The notes under the pieces are model-generated. The model was not told where the DNA came from, searched no databases, and saw only the letters and a list, made by a program, of their open reading frames with translations. This document shows, piece after piece, positions 46,668 to 57,486 of a DNA stretch of 64,000 nucleotides; positions within the stretch are counted from its first letter, which is position 1, and each line of letters starts with the position of its first letter. Origin of the DNA: Perkinsus marinus ATCC 50983 (Eukaryota; Perkinsozoa; Perkinsida; Perkinsidae); assembly GCF_000006405.1 (NCBI RefSeq), contig NW_003209454.1, positions 52,435 to 116,434 on the forward strand, in the 5' to 3' direction. The translations under genes and the position numbers were made by a program.

Positions 46668-46700
46668 TATGATGTGTACGGTACTACCGTACACATCATA
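46668..46700. repeat. Perfect 33-nt hairpin (16-bp arms, 1-nt loop)
   Basis: tatgatgtgtacggta, c, taccgtacacatcata. A shorter related inverted match (gtactaccgta, acggtag) continues to about 46724. It could form a cruciform or a small-RNA precursor. Confidence 0.95.
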
Positions 46701-47376
46701 CACATCGTACTACCGTAACGGTAGAATAGAGGTTGAGACAGCTAAATGAGGCAACAAGAAAGTTTAGCAATGCTCAATGCCTGTTGGGTGTCAGGTGATT
46801 TTAAGGCTACAGTAGTAGCGGGAAGAGTGAACGCGCTCTTGTAAAAAGCTCGAGCCACGACGATCGATTCGGTCAGCGCAACTCTTACTTGTGACAATAC
46901 GTAGAAATGACGAACAGTCCAAGTGAGACTCGGCGAATTCATCTAGTCCGGAGGACCGATTTTAATCCTTGCTGCTCGTTGCGGCTTACGAATCGTATCG
47001 CTACAACCTAGTAACACGGAGGGGTGCCGTGGCTATGAGTGTCATCTTACTGCACCAACTTGGTGGTGCCACCAAGTAGCAGGATTTGTGTTGCAAATAG
47101 ATTTATTTGAATCGATTTCATCCATTTATTTCATTTTGTTTCTATCCAATCAAACTGTTATACATTACCCTACTGAACGTTATTCAACTAGCTGCGACTG
47201 TTTAATTATCAATTGAATCTAAACTACTAAGAGTAGTGGACTCCACTACATTCGATCCTGATCGTGAAATAAGAGTACACGAAAACTGTAGCCGACCGAG
47301 CGAAGCGAGGTCGGCCCTAAACTCAGCACCGGTGTCATCGCAAATCTAGGCAGCTTACTGCATGGAACAGCACTTT

Positions 47377-47407
47377 TTGCATGGAATTGTAGGACTAGCT
47401 TAGATTA
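47377..47407 (-). repeat. Right subterminal inverted repeat of the insertion
   Basis: Its complement begins taatctaagctagtcctac. It pairs with 42002-42032 and lies about 20 bp from the inferred right end of the insertion. Confidence 0.75.
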
Positions 47408-47413
47408 AGCATT

Positions 47414-49357
47414 CTAGCTTAGACTTGCAGGAAGCGCATAGATTAGACCAATTTTCCCAGCGGAAGCCTCAGTAAGAGCCTGAGACTTAAGAGGTAAGTC
47501 ATACTCGTCGTACTTGTTGGGTAGAATGTCGGCAGAGGTGGTATCGGCACGGAAGTCGAGAATGTCGTCCATGAAAGAGCACTGATCGGGCTCAGGCTCC
47601 GCGACGTCAAGAAGCTGGTCAAGAACAAGGTCGATGTTGCCATCGTCGGTGAGAACAGGAGGAGGTGGGAAAGTGTCGGGTGTAGGGACCAAGCCGTGCT
47701 CGACGTGGCTCATGCCACCTTCGAGGCACGACGGAGCAATGCTACTTCCGTAAATCATTCGGGTAAACTGAAACCAGCGCTTCCTCCAGTACACCTGGAA
47801 GAAACTCCCCAGAGCGGGAGACACCCTAAATCTCATAAAGGCGTCGGAGACATCGTGGATGGTCACGGTGGTAGCCAACCGTAAACGAGAGAGACAGGTA
47901 CGGAGCTTGTGCTGCTGGTTGGGGATAGGATCTGCCTTCATGAGGGCACGGAGGTAGGCATTAGTAGCAATAAGCGGCAAGACAGGTCGCCAGCGTTTAC
48001 GACCGTGGACACCATAGAAGTTGGTAGTGTACTTGGAAGCCTCCGAGTCGGGAATAGGGCGTAACTGACCAGTATCAACAAAAGCCTGAAGCTTAGCCTC
48101 GCAGTCAGCGCGTCCATCAGCAGGACACTTGACCCATTTATAGTGAACTTTGCGACAAGCGGGGGGTTGGAGAGTCTGAGCGAAGGAGTGGGCTTGTTGG
48201 GAGATGTCGACGTAGAAGAAGGATGTACCAGCGGTAGTGCGAACCAGAGAAAGACGCAGCCAACGGGTCTGGAAGACCACGGTCTCTAGAGACCAGTCGA
48301 CCGGTAGTGGATGAAAGGTAGGGTCCACAGAGAGCATGTCGCGTAGGGCCTCGGGGTCGACAAAGTCAAGAGGTGGAGGTTTGTAAGCTTGTGGGACAGC
48401 TTGTAATGAAGTTGGAGATGTAGATACCGGGGTCACAGTGTCACCAAGAGTACACAGAAGGATCGACGCAGGGACGGGACCAGTAGAGGTAGGTACTACC
48501 AAAGTACAATCTGGACCGAAGCCAATAACATCACGACCAAGGAGTCCATCGGAGGAACCAGCCAGCAGACTATGAGTAACATAGGGCGACCAAGCAACGT
48601 GGTGGGGGTTGCCAGAACTGTCGTAGACGGTGAGGGTCGTATGCAATAGACAATGACTGATGAGGCCGCCTTCGTGACTAGCGGTATCAAAAGCAACTGG
48701 ATCGACTAGAGTGAGAGTCGATGATGGCAAGTGGCGTTGTAAGTGAAGAGCGGCAGTATGAGTGATGACTGAGCGGGTACAACCAGTATCGACTTCAAGA
48801 CGGAGAGCACCGAAAGCTGGACAGCGCAAGGTGCAGTGGGCAGGAATAGGGCTCGAAGACAAAGTAGTGCAAGACTTGACAACCTGAGATGATGAAGTGG
48901 TTGAAGTGTCAGACTGAGGTGGCTTCTCGTGTTTGTATGGGCAGTCGGGACGGCGGCAAATCCCATTTGCGACATAGTACATGCATACGTTGTTGGTAAG
49001 GCAAAAGTCTCGCAGGGGTTGACTCAACGGCGGGCCACGCGTGGGGGCACGAGAGGGACCAGCATTGTCGGCAGATTTTACCGGATTAGAGTCAGTAGAG
49101 AGAGCACCAGAGGGCCTAGAAGCTGTACCGTGGGACTTAGAGTTCTTGTTGAAGTCGGGGTTCTGACGCAGATGACGGTGGAGTCTGTTGGCCAGGTCGT
49201 CGACGGTGTCACAACCAGCATAGATGGTGGAGGCTAAGGTGCGTAGACGAGGATAAAGCGAGCGACGGTATACACGCAAAAGCTGAGCATCGGTCACAGA
49301 ATAGCCAACGGAATCGGCCTCGTACTTGAGGAGAGAGTCTCTCCGCCGAGAGACCAT
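47414..49357 (-). CDS. Retroelement gag-pol, 5' part: CCCH zinc finger, aspartic protease, reverse transcriptase
   Basis: A 647-codon frame. A CCCH zinc finger, CMYYVANGICRRPDCPYKH, is at residues ~125-143. A retropepsin active site, LEVDTGCTRSVIT, is at ~186. The RT has RWRPVLPLIATNAYLR, VTIHDVSDAFMRFRV and YGSSIAPSCL, and the polymerase box is FMDDIL in place of the usual YxDD. It ends by reading into the insertion at 47426, so the last few codons are not native. The gag N-terminus appears short and is cut near 49357, where cgattcgattcg-rich repeats begin; no LTR is found there. The gene order protease-RT-RNase H-integrase, counting the 3' half, fits Ty3/Gypsy or Bel/Pao. Confidence 0.9.
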   Translation of the reverse strand: MVSRRRDSLLKYEADSVGYSVTDAQLLRVYRRSLYPRLRTLASTIYAGCDTVDDLANRLHRHLRQNPDFNKNSKSHGTASRPSGALSTDSNPVKSADNAGPSRAPTRGPPLSQPLRDFCLTNNVCMYYVANGICRRPDCPYKHEKPPQSDTSTTSSSQVVKSCTTLSSSPIPAHCTLRCPAFGALRLEVDTGCTRSVITHTAALHLQRHLPSSTLTLVDPVAFDTASHEGGLISHCLLHTTLTVYDSSGNPHHVAWSPYVTHSLLAGSSDGLLGRDVIGFGPDCTLVVPTSTGPVPASILLCTLGDTVTPVSTSPTSLQAVPQAYKPPPLDFVDPEALRDMLSVDPTFHPLPVDWSLETVVFQTRWLRLSLVRTTAGTSFFYVDISQQAHSFAQTLQPPACRKVHYKWVKCPADGRADCEAKLQAFVDTGQLRPIPDSEASKYTTNFYGVHGRKRWRPVLPLIATNAYLRALMKADPIPNQQHKLRTCLSRLRLATTVTIHDVSDAFMRFRVSPALGSFFQVYWRKRWFQFTRMIYGSSIAPSCLEGGMSHVEHGLVPTPDTFPPPPVLTDDGNIDLVLDQLLDVAEPEPDQCSFMDDILDFRADTTSADILPNKYDEYDLPLKSQALTEASAGKIGLIYALPASLS

Positions 49358-50024
49358 ACATCGGACCGAGGCTCGATTGGATCGAGATATCGAAAATCGA
49401 TCGATTGTTCGGTGCTAATCAATCGAGGATGCTGCGGCGGGCAGACGAATCGATTCGATTCGAGGAATCGATCCACCTCGAAACTCGAAATTCATTGAAA
49501 TGCTCTTCTACGTCAGCATTGAGGGTTACTTATAGGGTCTACAGCACCTGTCATATTATTGCAACAATTCAGGATGCCTTTAGCAAAGCACTTCCACGAG
49601 AAGAAAAAGTAAGGGTCGAGGCTAGACCGCTCAGTTGATAGCCACAGGCACTGGGAGGCTGTCTGATTATCTGACTCGGATAGACTCCATCAGCGAGATA
49701 CTGAATATCCGCGCACGACCTTGCTGTTCGCCCGAGGCGAATCGCTTTGCTGTGGCACGCTGCCAATTGCGGCGACAGCCAGATATTCTGCAGATGCCGA
49801 TTCCCCGGGTCGGAAGGATGGTATTCCCCGGGTTCGGTCAGATTGCGCGTTTGCCTCGAGCCTCGACGAACCCTCGAGATTGTTCTTCGGTAATTCAGAA
49901 GAAGATTATCCAAATACTATTTCTGAGCATAATCCACACCGCAAATTCAATATCCCTAGTAGCGGCTACTAAGTAGCCTAATAACTCTAATAGTTATCGC
50001 ATATAGCATAGGTTCAAAAATCCG
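49358..50024. repeat. aatcgattcga-patterned repeats and unassigned sequence
   Basis: 49365-49500 is dense in gatcgat, gattcga and ctcgaaactcgaaa motifs that recur at 50680-50790. The shared string cctcgaaactcgaaa ends both patches. The rest (49500-50024) is open in two opposite frames (113-114 codons) with no recognisable content. Confidence 0.55.
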
Positions 50025-50562
50025 GATTCTTCGCCCCGCCCCTAAATTACTCAATCCGCCCCTAAATATGCCACATGCGTTCTAAAGTTGGATGAGTCAT
50101 CCGCTATCGTTACAGCTTCTCTGAGACTGACATACATGGCACAGTTTCTGTCTCAGTGACCCATACCAGTGTGCTTAGCTAATAAATGTAGTTACGTGGT
50201 GGAGTTCAGTACGCTCAGTACGTGTTCAGGGCGGCCATTGGCCGCCGGCCAAGATCAGTAGATAGCACGGCTCAACACAACGATGCGAAACTAGATTGAT
50301 CATTGCGTCGGCCAAGGTTTCGAAACGTTCAAGCCAGTGGCTGGTCAAGTTCGAACATGTATCTTTCAGACGGCCAGGGTCAAGCGTGATGCACATGAGT
50401 TTTCCTCAAGATGTCATGGCAGTCAACAAAGCCACGTGACATGCTTGCAGTGAAGCTTCAGGGACGCTCGGGTAGCTTGAAAAGTTAGGGGCCGGTACGA
50501 GTCATTTAGGGGCGGATTGGGCAATTTAGGGGCGGATTGAGTACCTTAGGGGCGACGAATCT
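50025..50562. mobile_element. 0.5-kb MITE-like element with ggggcggatt inverted repeats
   Basis: The left end (50025-50069) reads gattcttcgccccgccccta then attactcaatccgcccctaa. The right end (50508-50562) is its inverse with an added unit of tttaggggcggatt. The interior has no ORF of note. Size and structure suit a non-autonomous DNA element. Target duplications were not identified. Confidence 0.6.
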
Positions 50563-50799
50563 AGGGGCGCGGATGAGCAGGTGCCGGGTTTCAGTGGTTC
50601 CATTGTGCGCAACTTTTCGAAATAGAAAATACATAAAAATGCCGGAGCCTTGGATCGAACCGGCGCCCCTAAATCGAAAGAATCGATTCGAGATCGATTC
50701 TCGGTTACCGGTATCGATATTGGACCAATCGATTGTATAACCTCTGGGACCGAATCGATTCGAGATCGAGCCTCGAAACTCGAAAAGTTCAGAAGTATG

Positions 50800-50899
50800 N
50801 NNNNNNNNNNNNNNNNNNNNNNNNNNNNNNNNNNNNNNNNNNNNNNNNNNNNNNNNNNNNNNNNNNNNNNNNNNNNNNNNNNNNNNNNNNNNNNNNNNN
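50800..50899. other. Scaffold gap, 100 N
   Basis: Exactly 100 N. The aatcgattcgag-type repeats run up to its left edge and probably caused the assembly break. Confidence 0.99.
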
Positions 50900-51246
50900 A
50901 GGAAGATTTATTGAGTGTTCACGCGATTTTATCCGCCATATCCTGTTTGAGTGCCGCCATAGAGCCTCCACTCCAATCCGACACCTTATGTTGTCTCGGA
51001 ATTGTTCTGGCCGCTCGTGCTGCACTCCTGTGATGGGTTTCCGCCGCTGTAGTTCACGGTGCCCTGAGATTGACTGGAACGAAATGAATGTTCCATCCCG
51101 CTAATTCCGGATCCCTTGCCACTGAATCCCTGGCAATCGCATCATCGGCTACCACCACTGCGATTCCGCCTTCTCTCCTCTGAGCTCTTCTGATCACTGC
51201 CACAATACTTCAGGAAGTCTGAACTGGTACGGTGATCCTCACCACG

Positions 51247-51921
51247 CTATACGTCATACACAGACAGATAGAGAAGACCCGATCCCAACGTAATGGCATC
51301 CATCGACACAGCATAAAATGATCCCTTACCTGCTCTCAGTAGATTCTCTAGTGAAAGATCCGAGATACCCGCCCCTGAGAGCTCCGGCGATATTCTCCAC
51401 TCTTGCTTGGCATTCTTGAGCCGACAAGTAACACACACCGCAAGCTCATCATTCGCGTTAAGTCGCTTCAATGACGGTGCGAAGAAACCAAACTCTATCG
51501 CTCTTTCTACACTGGCATTCCGGTTTGCATGCTGCAGCTTCCTGTGAGCAATATGAATGAGTAATCGCCTGGAAGTTTCAGGCTGAAAGGGTTTCAGGTT
51601 GAGAGCCGTGCTCATCCTGGGTACATAAAACCCCCAACTACGCTTAGCCCCATCTACGCCATTGAACAGATAGTACGCTATGCTATCATCATCAATCCTC
51701 ATGCATACCAATGATCGGAGTGCCTTGGCGGCCATTCCATCTACCCATCCCAGCTGCAACGATCGCGAAAAAGATATCTTGTCTTCTTCCTGATATGCTG
51801 CTGGGTACTGCACATCAAAAAGTAGATACCCCGCAGCCGCTCTTCTCCACAAGGTGAAGGAGAAACGTAGGGCTTTCCATACTTGAGGAGCCGCATCGAC
51901 ATCATACGATACCAACGCCAA
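51247..51921 (-). CDS. Hypothetical protein, unrecognised
   Basis: A 224-codon open frame with balanced composition and no low-complexity runs, for example YDVDAAPQVWKALRFSFTLW, MRIDDDSIAYYLFNGVDGAK, FQPETSRRLLIHIAHRKLQH and NANDELAVCVTCRL. The frame stays open upstream for about 20 codons past the first Met (KCPSLADKLALVS), so the true start may be in an earlier exon near 51960. No signal peptide, membrane helix or known domain is visible. Composition resembles the retroelement block rather than the AT-rich genes, so it may be element-borne. Confidence 0.5.
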   Translation of the reverse strand: MALVSYDVDAAPQVWKALRFSFTLWRRAAAGYLLFDVQYPAAYQEEDKISFSRSLQLGWVDGMAAKALRSLVCMRIDDDSIAYYLFNGVDGAKRSWGFYVPRMSTALNLKPFQPETSRRLLIHIAHRKLQHANRNASVERAIEFGFFAPSLKRLNANDELAVCVTCRLKNAKQEWRISPELSGAGISDLSLENLLRAGKGSFYAVSMDAITLGSGLLYLSVYDV

Positions 51922-52459
51922 CTTATCCGCAAGACTAGGGCATTTCCCTCCTCTCCGATTGTGCGATCATGTTTCCTCCGGAGCATAACACAATCAGTCG
52001 GCTGAGCTGGGTAGTTCTCCTAGTCTGCCCACGAAATCATCCACCGCCTGCGCCACGCTGAGAGGTTCTAGATACTCAGCCACATAACGGATACCATATC
52101 AAGAGGAATAGGTGATGCTCGTAACCGTAACGGTTAAACCGTTTCAAAGATACTCGGACAAGCGCCCATTCTGACCGCTCTCAACCGTGCCAGTTTCTTA
52201 AGCAATTTATAACAATCACCGTATTACGCCACGCTACTTATTTATCCTCGAGCCAACAATTTCGGCAGTAGATCCGAATTATAGAATTTTAGGAGCGAAA
52301 GGGACGACAGACCCAGGAGCGGGACGCACACACTTCTGTTAACCGAATGATAGAAGAGCGAGGCGAGATTGCATACCAACTACTAAGGTGGCGGAGTGGG
52401 TTAAGCTGGCGGATGAGAGCCGCACAGCTATCACCTAGGCGGCCGAAGTATACCTCACC
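51922..52459. other. No gene supported
   Basis: All frames are short or without recognisable content. It precedes a degenerate retroelement. Confidence 0.3.
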
Positions 52460-54323
52460 TTGTGGCTTGAAGGAGAGACAATCACTGCTGGACCTCACAT
52501 GGTCCCAGTGTTGTATTCAAAGCAGGTAGAGGATAAGGTCGGTCTGCTAATAGGCAGGGATATTGGCAGCAGAGTGGGATTGCAGTTGGACCTAGCAACG
52601 GGAACGGTGTCTCGATCGAAAAGAACTATCAGCATGGATAGAAGAAAAGTGGTGAATGATTGTGCAGCAGATGCCATTGATGTGGTGAGGTACGTGCGGG
52701 ACAATGTGATAAGATATCTTGATACTCCGGGAGAAGGACAAGTAGGAACTCAACCATTACCTCAAGGAGAGAGTAAGATTATTTTTCCAGTGCTTCCACC
52801 ACAGGAACGGGAAGTCGCCAGAGTTGCTGTGTCGACGCTTGTGGGAAAAAGGGACCTGGAGGTTGAGGGCCTCCGAGAATATAGTGTCTTTCAGGAAGTT
52901 GAGAGGAGACAGCCGAGCAGACTGCGAAGGGCAGGAAGCGGTGGTGTATATAGATCTCCCGAAGAGAGACGGTAAGGCGATGAAGGAACTCCGTGTACCC
53001 AGATATGAGAGGGCTGCGTACGATAAGCTCTCGAAGACTCATCAACGGGTGTACCAGGATTTGCTTCAAGAGTTTGTAGCGAGGGTGGTGGATAAGGAGA
53101 TCGGAGCTGAAAAGCGAAGAGCGCTCTCAAGAGAGAAAATGCTTGCCAGCATCTCTCATCTATCTCCCACAGCAAGAAAAGAAAACACGACTTGTCTTGA
53201 ATCGTACAGCAGTCAATGAGAGTTTGGGAGGAGTCTCATCGTTACGGCAGGCAACGTCGGATATACTCATTGTGGTGCGACTCAACGGTGCGGATATGAT
53301 TGTTGCACATCTCCAAAAGGCTTATTATAGATGCAGGCTCTTAGCGCACTGGGTGTTGCTTGCTATCGTGATAGAGGAGTTTGTGTCGGATAGAGTGGCC
53401 TTCGGGCTGCATTTCGGAGCTGGTTGTCCCCAGGGGGCAGTGAGGGAGATAGTTGCAAGATGATACTCGTTGTGGTGGCTGTGCAAGAGTCGAAAAACCG
53501 GATATGCTAGGAACGCGTGGAGGGGTGTATAGCGGGCCGAAGGCTCGCGATTTCCCAAGTTCCAACCAGCTTATTTAATATGACATACGTTGGGCCCGAT
53601 GGGCCAACATTCAGTCTGCTAAGCTGTCAGAAAAGTTGAAAAGGAATCCTAAGACCTATGGTCAGTGTTGTAAGCAGCTTGATATGCTGGTGCAGCGGGG
53701 CTACTCTCGAGAAGCTTCGGAAAAGATAAATCACGCATACGGTCTCGTCGTCGTACGAAAAGCCACATTTTCAACAACTCCTTTACGATTAGTTCTGGAC
53801 GGCTTCATCTTGCGGGGCTATGTGTATCTCGGTGTTATATATGATCGATCGGTGGTGTCACCATTGTTAATTATCCGTCGCTATGCGTACTTCACGAATC
53901 GTGAATCACGATAGCTGACTTGGAGAGGGTCTTACTCCATGGCTATTGTCAGCTCTAATTGTGGAGTGGGGGGGCAGGTGGTATATGTTACTTTGGCCCG
54001 CCATGAGCCTTCCTGCTTCTCCGTCTACGTTGCAGATCTCCATCTAAGAGTTCGACAGTGAAGTTGTGCCTGAGCTCGATATCGGCCCCCACTGTGGCCG
54101 ATCGTTCATGGATGACATAGCTCAGGGTGCAGAGACCAGCTGGCATAGGGATATGTTGGCAGATGGAGTTCATCGAGTGGTTGGCAGAAAAAGCTTCTCC
54201 GAGCAGCTCGGACCGAGCTGGAATCAAAGCGCTTGTAGAACAGAGTTAAGGGTACCGACTCCTCAGAGGACAAAACTGCCACCCTCTTTGGTGTTCAGTG
54301 GGATCCGAAAGAAGATTGTCTAG
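52460..54323 (+). pseudogene. Degenerate LTR-type retroelement pol (protease/RT remnants)
   Basis: Pieces in shifting plus-strand frames: a protease-like end (DKVGLLIGRDIGSRVGLQLD, 52530-52590), a linker (RVPRYERAAYDKLSKTHQRV), RT motifs (KKTRLVLNRTAVNESLGG near 53170, GADMIVAHLQKAYYRCRLL near 53290) and a polymerase box SFMDDIAQG at about 54105. At least three frame changes and stops show it is not functional. The domain style resembles the 38.0-39.5 kb remnant, so both may be one family. Confidence 0.65.
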
Positions 54324-54439
54324 TAATCGTCCCTGCTCCTTCCTTGGAGGGCAAGGCCTCGGGGAGATGCACGCTCTATAACGTTGCGATCCTATATATC
54401 ATGGCTAAATTCTCACTTCGACCCCTCGGGTCTATACCT

Positions 54440-55730
54440 AGAGGATGCCAGGGCTGGTAGATTGTTGATGCGTGCTGGGAAGACCATGGCCATCCTCGGC
54501 GACTTTGGCTATCAACGCCTTGCCCTTGACCTCGTCGTTATATTCCACAACTGCTCCAACCACCTTTCCGGCTTTCTGCCCCTGGCCTTTCTCGCTACTA
54601 CGCACAGGTTTCCAGTCATCTGGTTGGAAAGTCTTCTTTATCTCCTGCTCGTTGAACTCTTTGACTGTGACAACAAACGAGGCTTTAAAACCTTTCGCTC
54701 ATCACTCAAGTGACTGCTTTGGGGGATGTGGAGAAGGTGTACTACCCGATCTTTGTGATGCCGCCATCCCAACCTCCTGCTGACTCGTCGGCTGAGCTAT
54801 TAGAGCCACCTTGTCCGTCTCTCTCCTGGTGGTGTCCTCAGAGGTTCTGCTGACATCTCGGATGATGTCCACAACTGTGATACCGCTCATACTCACATCT
54901 CTTACCTTCAGAGAGAAGGATAAAAGTGTCTCCTAATCCTCCTCACTGACGTCTCTGTAAGAGCCACGCTATGAACTCGCCTCTTCACCTTCAAGATCAC
55001 TTTCCCCTCATGGCAAGGTACTTACTATCGCTCTGACCACCCTGAACGTCTCACTTTTATCCTTATACGCCTCATAACACCGAAGGACAATCGTCTCAGC
55101 CGAGCCCAAGAACCGATCTACTTTACCGGGACCCCCATAGCTGAGCTTTCCTAGTGACTCTCGGATGTTCCCAATTATCGCCGTTCTCTTACAGAGTCGA
55201 CAATGTAGCTGATCCTCGATTATCTCCAAACAATACTTGGGTATCTAGTAGAGGCCTTGATTAAATTAAACTGCCAAACTTTCAAATAAACCGGACATAA
55301 TATTAATTTTCTTGGTATTTTATTAAAGCCATGGGAAAAACGTTAATTAAAAAAGTAAAACATTAATCAAATGGGTAGAAAATTAAATTTGTCGGTAAAA
55401 AATTAATTTGAGCTAGAAATGCTGTAGTGTCGACAGCTCCTCAGTGGTCTCCTGGTCCTCTAGTACGATGATGCATTCCATCGGCGCTTGGACCTTCTGA
55501 ATTTTGCCCCTCAATCTGCCTCGTAGGACTCTCCTTTTCGAAGCTCCTTCTTGTAGGATTCTTCATCCTTTACGAGTGCTCCCATGGTACTACTAGCCGC
55601 TTCGGATTTACTATAGCCGTCGTCCATCTTGAGTGTCGCACCGCCACCAGCTGTCATCATGTTACGGTCGGCTAGTGACCATGACTCGGTAAGTCTGGAC
55701 GGTTCCTCAACGCGACTAATACTCATGTGA
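54440..55730 (-). other. Minus-strand ORF cluster of uncertain nature
   Basis: Several minus-strand frames look coding: 55726-55511 (RVEEPSRLTESWSLADRNMM, Ser/Glu-rich), 55229-55008 (DQLHCRLCKRTAIIGNIRES with two Cys, then GGPGKVDRFLGSAETIVLRC) and about 54720-54445 (ASFVVTVKEFNEQEIKKTFQ, ending TAG). They may be exons of one host gene or a decayed gag. No domain was identified. The AT-rich stretch 55260-55420 separates the first two. Confidence 0.35.
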
Positions 55731-56378
55731 AAATGGAGAGTAAAAGTACAGGCTTGAGCCAGATGGCTACGGAGCTATCTCACATGCTTATAGTATCAAT
55801 TTAATTAGCGACAATGATAACTCAAACACCTAGTCTAGTAGATCATTAAGCCTCTGTCTTCCGGTTGCCCTACTCCCCCGGGAGTGTTGAAGAGACAGCT
55901 ACCACTGTATGAGGTGAGAGATGGTATCGTGTTACAAACAGTACGGCACTCTGCCGAAGGCGACATCATCAAACAAGCGTTGCTAGGCCCATCAAATGGT
56001 AGCATACTTATTAAAAAGTAATCGACAATGTGCATCTTCGCAGTGGTCATCCGGGCCGTGATAAGCTGTCGCAGGTGTTATTAGATGAGTATTATTGGCG
56101 TGCTTCGCGCCGGTCGGTGGGTTCTCATATTCCGTATTTCCGAGCTTGAGGGTTATCAGCATCTATAAGGACCGGAGGAAGGGGCGGCCGTGATATATCG
56201 AGTCTGCAGCATGTGAATGCTTTGACTCCTTTTTTCACAGTCGTACTTGCCAGGACGCTACAGTTCAAGTGCAAGATTGGCTGCAATGTGACAAGTGTCG
56301 GTCCTGGTTGTGAGTCGATCTAGACATTGCCCGTCGATATGCAACTTCGTCAACCAAATCTTATTGTTGGGCCGGAAG
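55731..56378. other. No gene supported
   Basis: Short frames only (up to 71 codons), no repeats recognised. Confidence 0.3.
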
Positions 56379-56480
56379 TGTCGCAGGCCCGCGAAAGATG
56401 ATTGAGAAGTGCTCAAGATAACAAGGAGCCTGGCGTGATCGATATTCACGTGAGTATGTAGCCTTTTCCCTAGGAAGCCG
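56379..56480. repeat. Dispersed repeat, copy 2 (see 37779-37890)
   Basis: The same sequence as the copy 18.6 kb away, without the internal 17 bases. Here no gag follows, so it is a solitary fragment. Confidence 0.8.
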
Positions 56481-57249
56481 TCTAATTTTCTCTGGATATC
56501 TCACATTCCATTGTGATTATCCAATACTACGTTTGTCGTGCAATAAAGGACTCTACGTCTTACAGTACCTCTTGCACAGCGCGATCGATCAGGACGATTT
56601 AGACTTGAAGCGTCACAGAAATTTGCTCCGGGTTATTAATTCAGAATCGTTTCCGTCTCTGTTTTCGGTTCCTTCCAGAGTGTGTCACACTGTCAACACC
56701 TCTACATATATCATGTTCGCCGTGTACTTGGTACCTTTAAGAACTGTCTTTTCCGTATCTGTAGCCGTATTTGTAAGATCGACCGTATTAGATATGGGCC
56801 GATGTTCATTGTGTTAAAACGTTACAGGAAATTATTCACAGCAAGAAAAGTGCCTCGTCTATATCTGATCAGCTTCACACCCTTAATACCTACTAGGCAC
56901 TCATTAATCTTCTGCCATACGATAGCTTTGTGTCATACGCGTTTTTTTCACTGGCACGTTCAGTTTTCATAGAGATTTCTACCACCGTGAACATGCGCCG
57001 ATGTACACTGTGCCAAAAATTCGCGACATTTACTGTGGTGTAAAGTATAATTCCTATATTTTATGTTGCATCACTGTCTCTCTCTCTCTCAAAACTCCAC
57101 CCCCTCTCTCCCATTGCCAGCAGATGTGTTGGTAGGATTTACTTAGGTCAAGGATTGATCGTTTCTAACCATGCAACTCACTGAAAATTCCATACGAAGT
57201 TTTTCGCGCCTGCAATACTCTATGCTTCGTCGTCATACTGCTGGAGCAC
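56481..57249. other. No gene supported; left flank of the tyrosine-recombinase retrotransposon
   Basis: Open frames of about 95 codons (56533-56972) overlap one another and show no conserved content. A short (ct)n tract is at about 57077-57091. Confidence 0.3.
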
Positions 57250-57482
57250 TTACCGGAGTTAATCCATTAACAGACGTAAAATGCGTCTCAGTGGAGCCCC
57301 ACAATACGGGGAGTGCGAAGCACTCCTCTGACACAACTATCCTGTCCCCCTGGTCTGTGTGACGCTATGAACAAGGCTGAATCATCAAGCTAGAATCTAA
57401 GATGTAAAGTCTTTCTGTCTTTGTCCACTACACCTTATTAATGTATTGGTGTAGGCACGGTTTGTTTCCACCAATTTTTTTT
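57250..57482 (+). repeat. Split direct repeat A1
   Basis: Starts ttaccggagttaatcc and ends in the poly-T before the gag ATG. It is nearly identical to A2 at 62158-62394 (one clear difference, cct/ctt near 57431). It contains the hairpin ggagtgcgaagcactcc (57310-57326). It probably carries the element promoter. Confidence 0.93.
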
Positions 57483-57486
57483 TCCT

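Larger units (their letters stand above)
41942..47430. mobile_element. 5.5-kb insertion splitting pol, with inverted subterminal repeats
   Basis: Insertion limits are inferred from the pol frame. If one copy of GCAG (41942-41945 and 47427-47430) is removed with everything between, the two pol halves join in frame at the RT/RNase H boundary. Inside each end is a 31-bp inverted match (42002-42032 against the complement of 47377-47407, 27 of 31 identical) centred on agctagt.ctacaa, plus several extra taatct.agc and taatctatgc copies. This is the arrangement of a cut-and-paste transposon with subterminal binding sites. The cargo is a multi-exon gene, a satellite array and a hairpin. No transposase is recognised. 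A composite insertion is an alternative. Confidence 0.6.

Noticed and set aside
39754-47430. The 5.5-kb pol interruption as a giant GC-AG intron (gcaagt donor on the minus strand)
   Set aside because: The nearest acceptor (gattag) leaves the wrong frame, and inverted subterminal repeats with a GCAG duplication fit insertion better.
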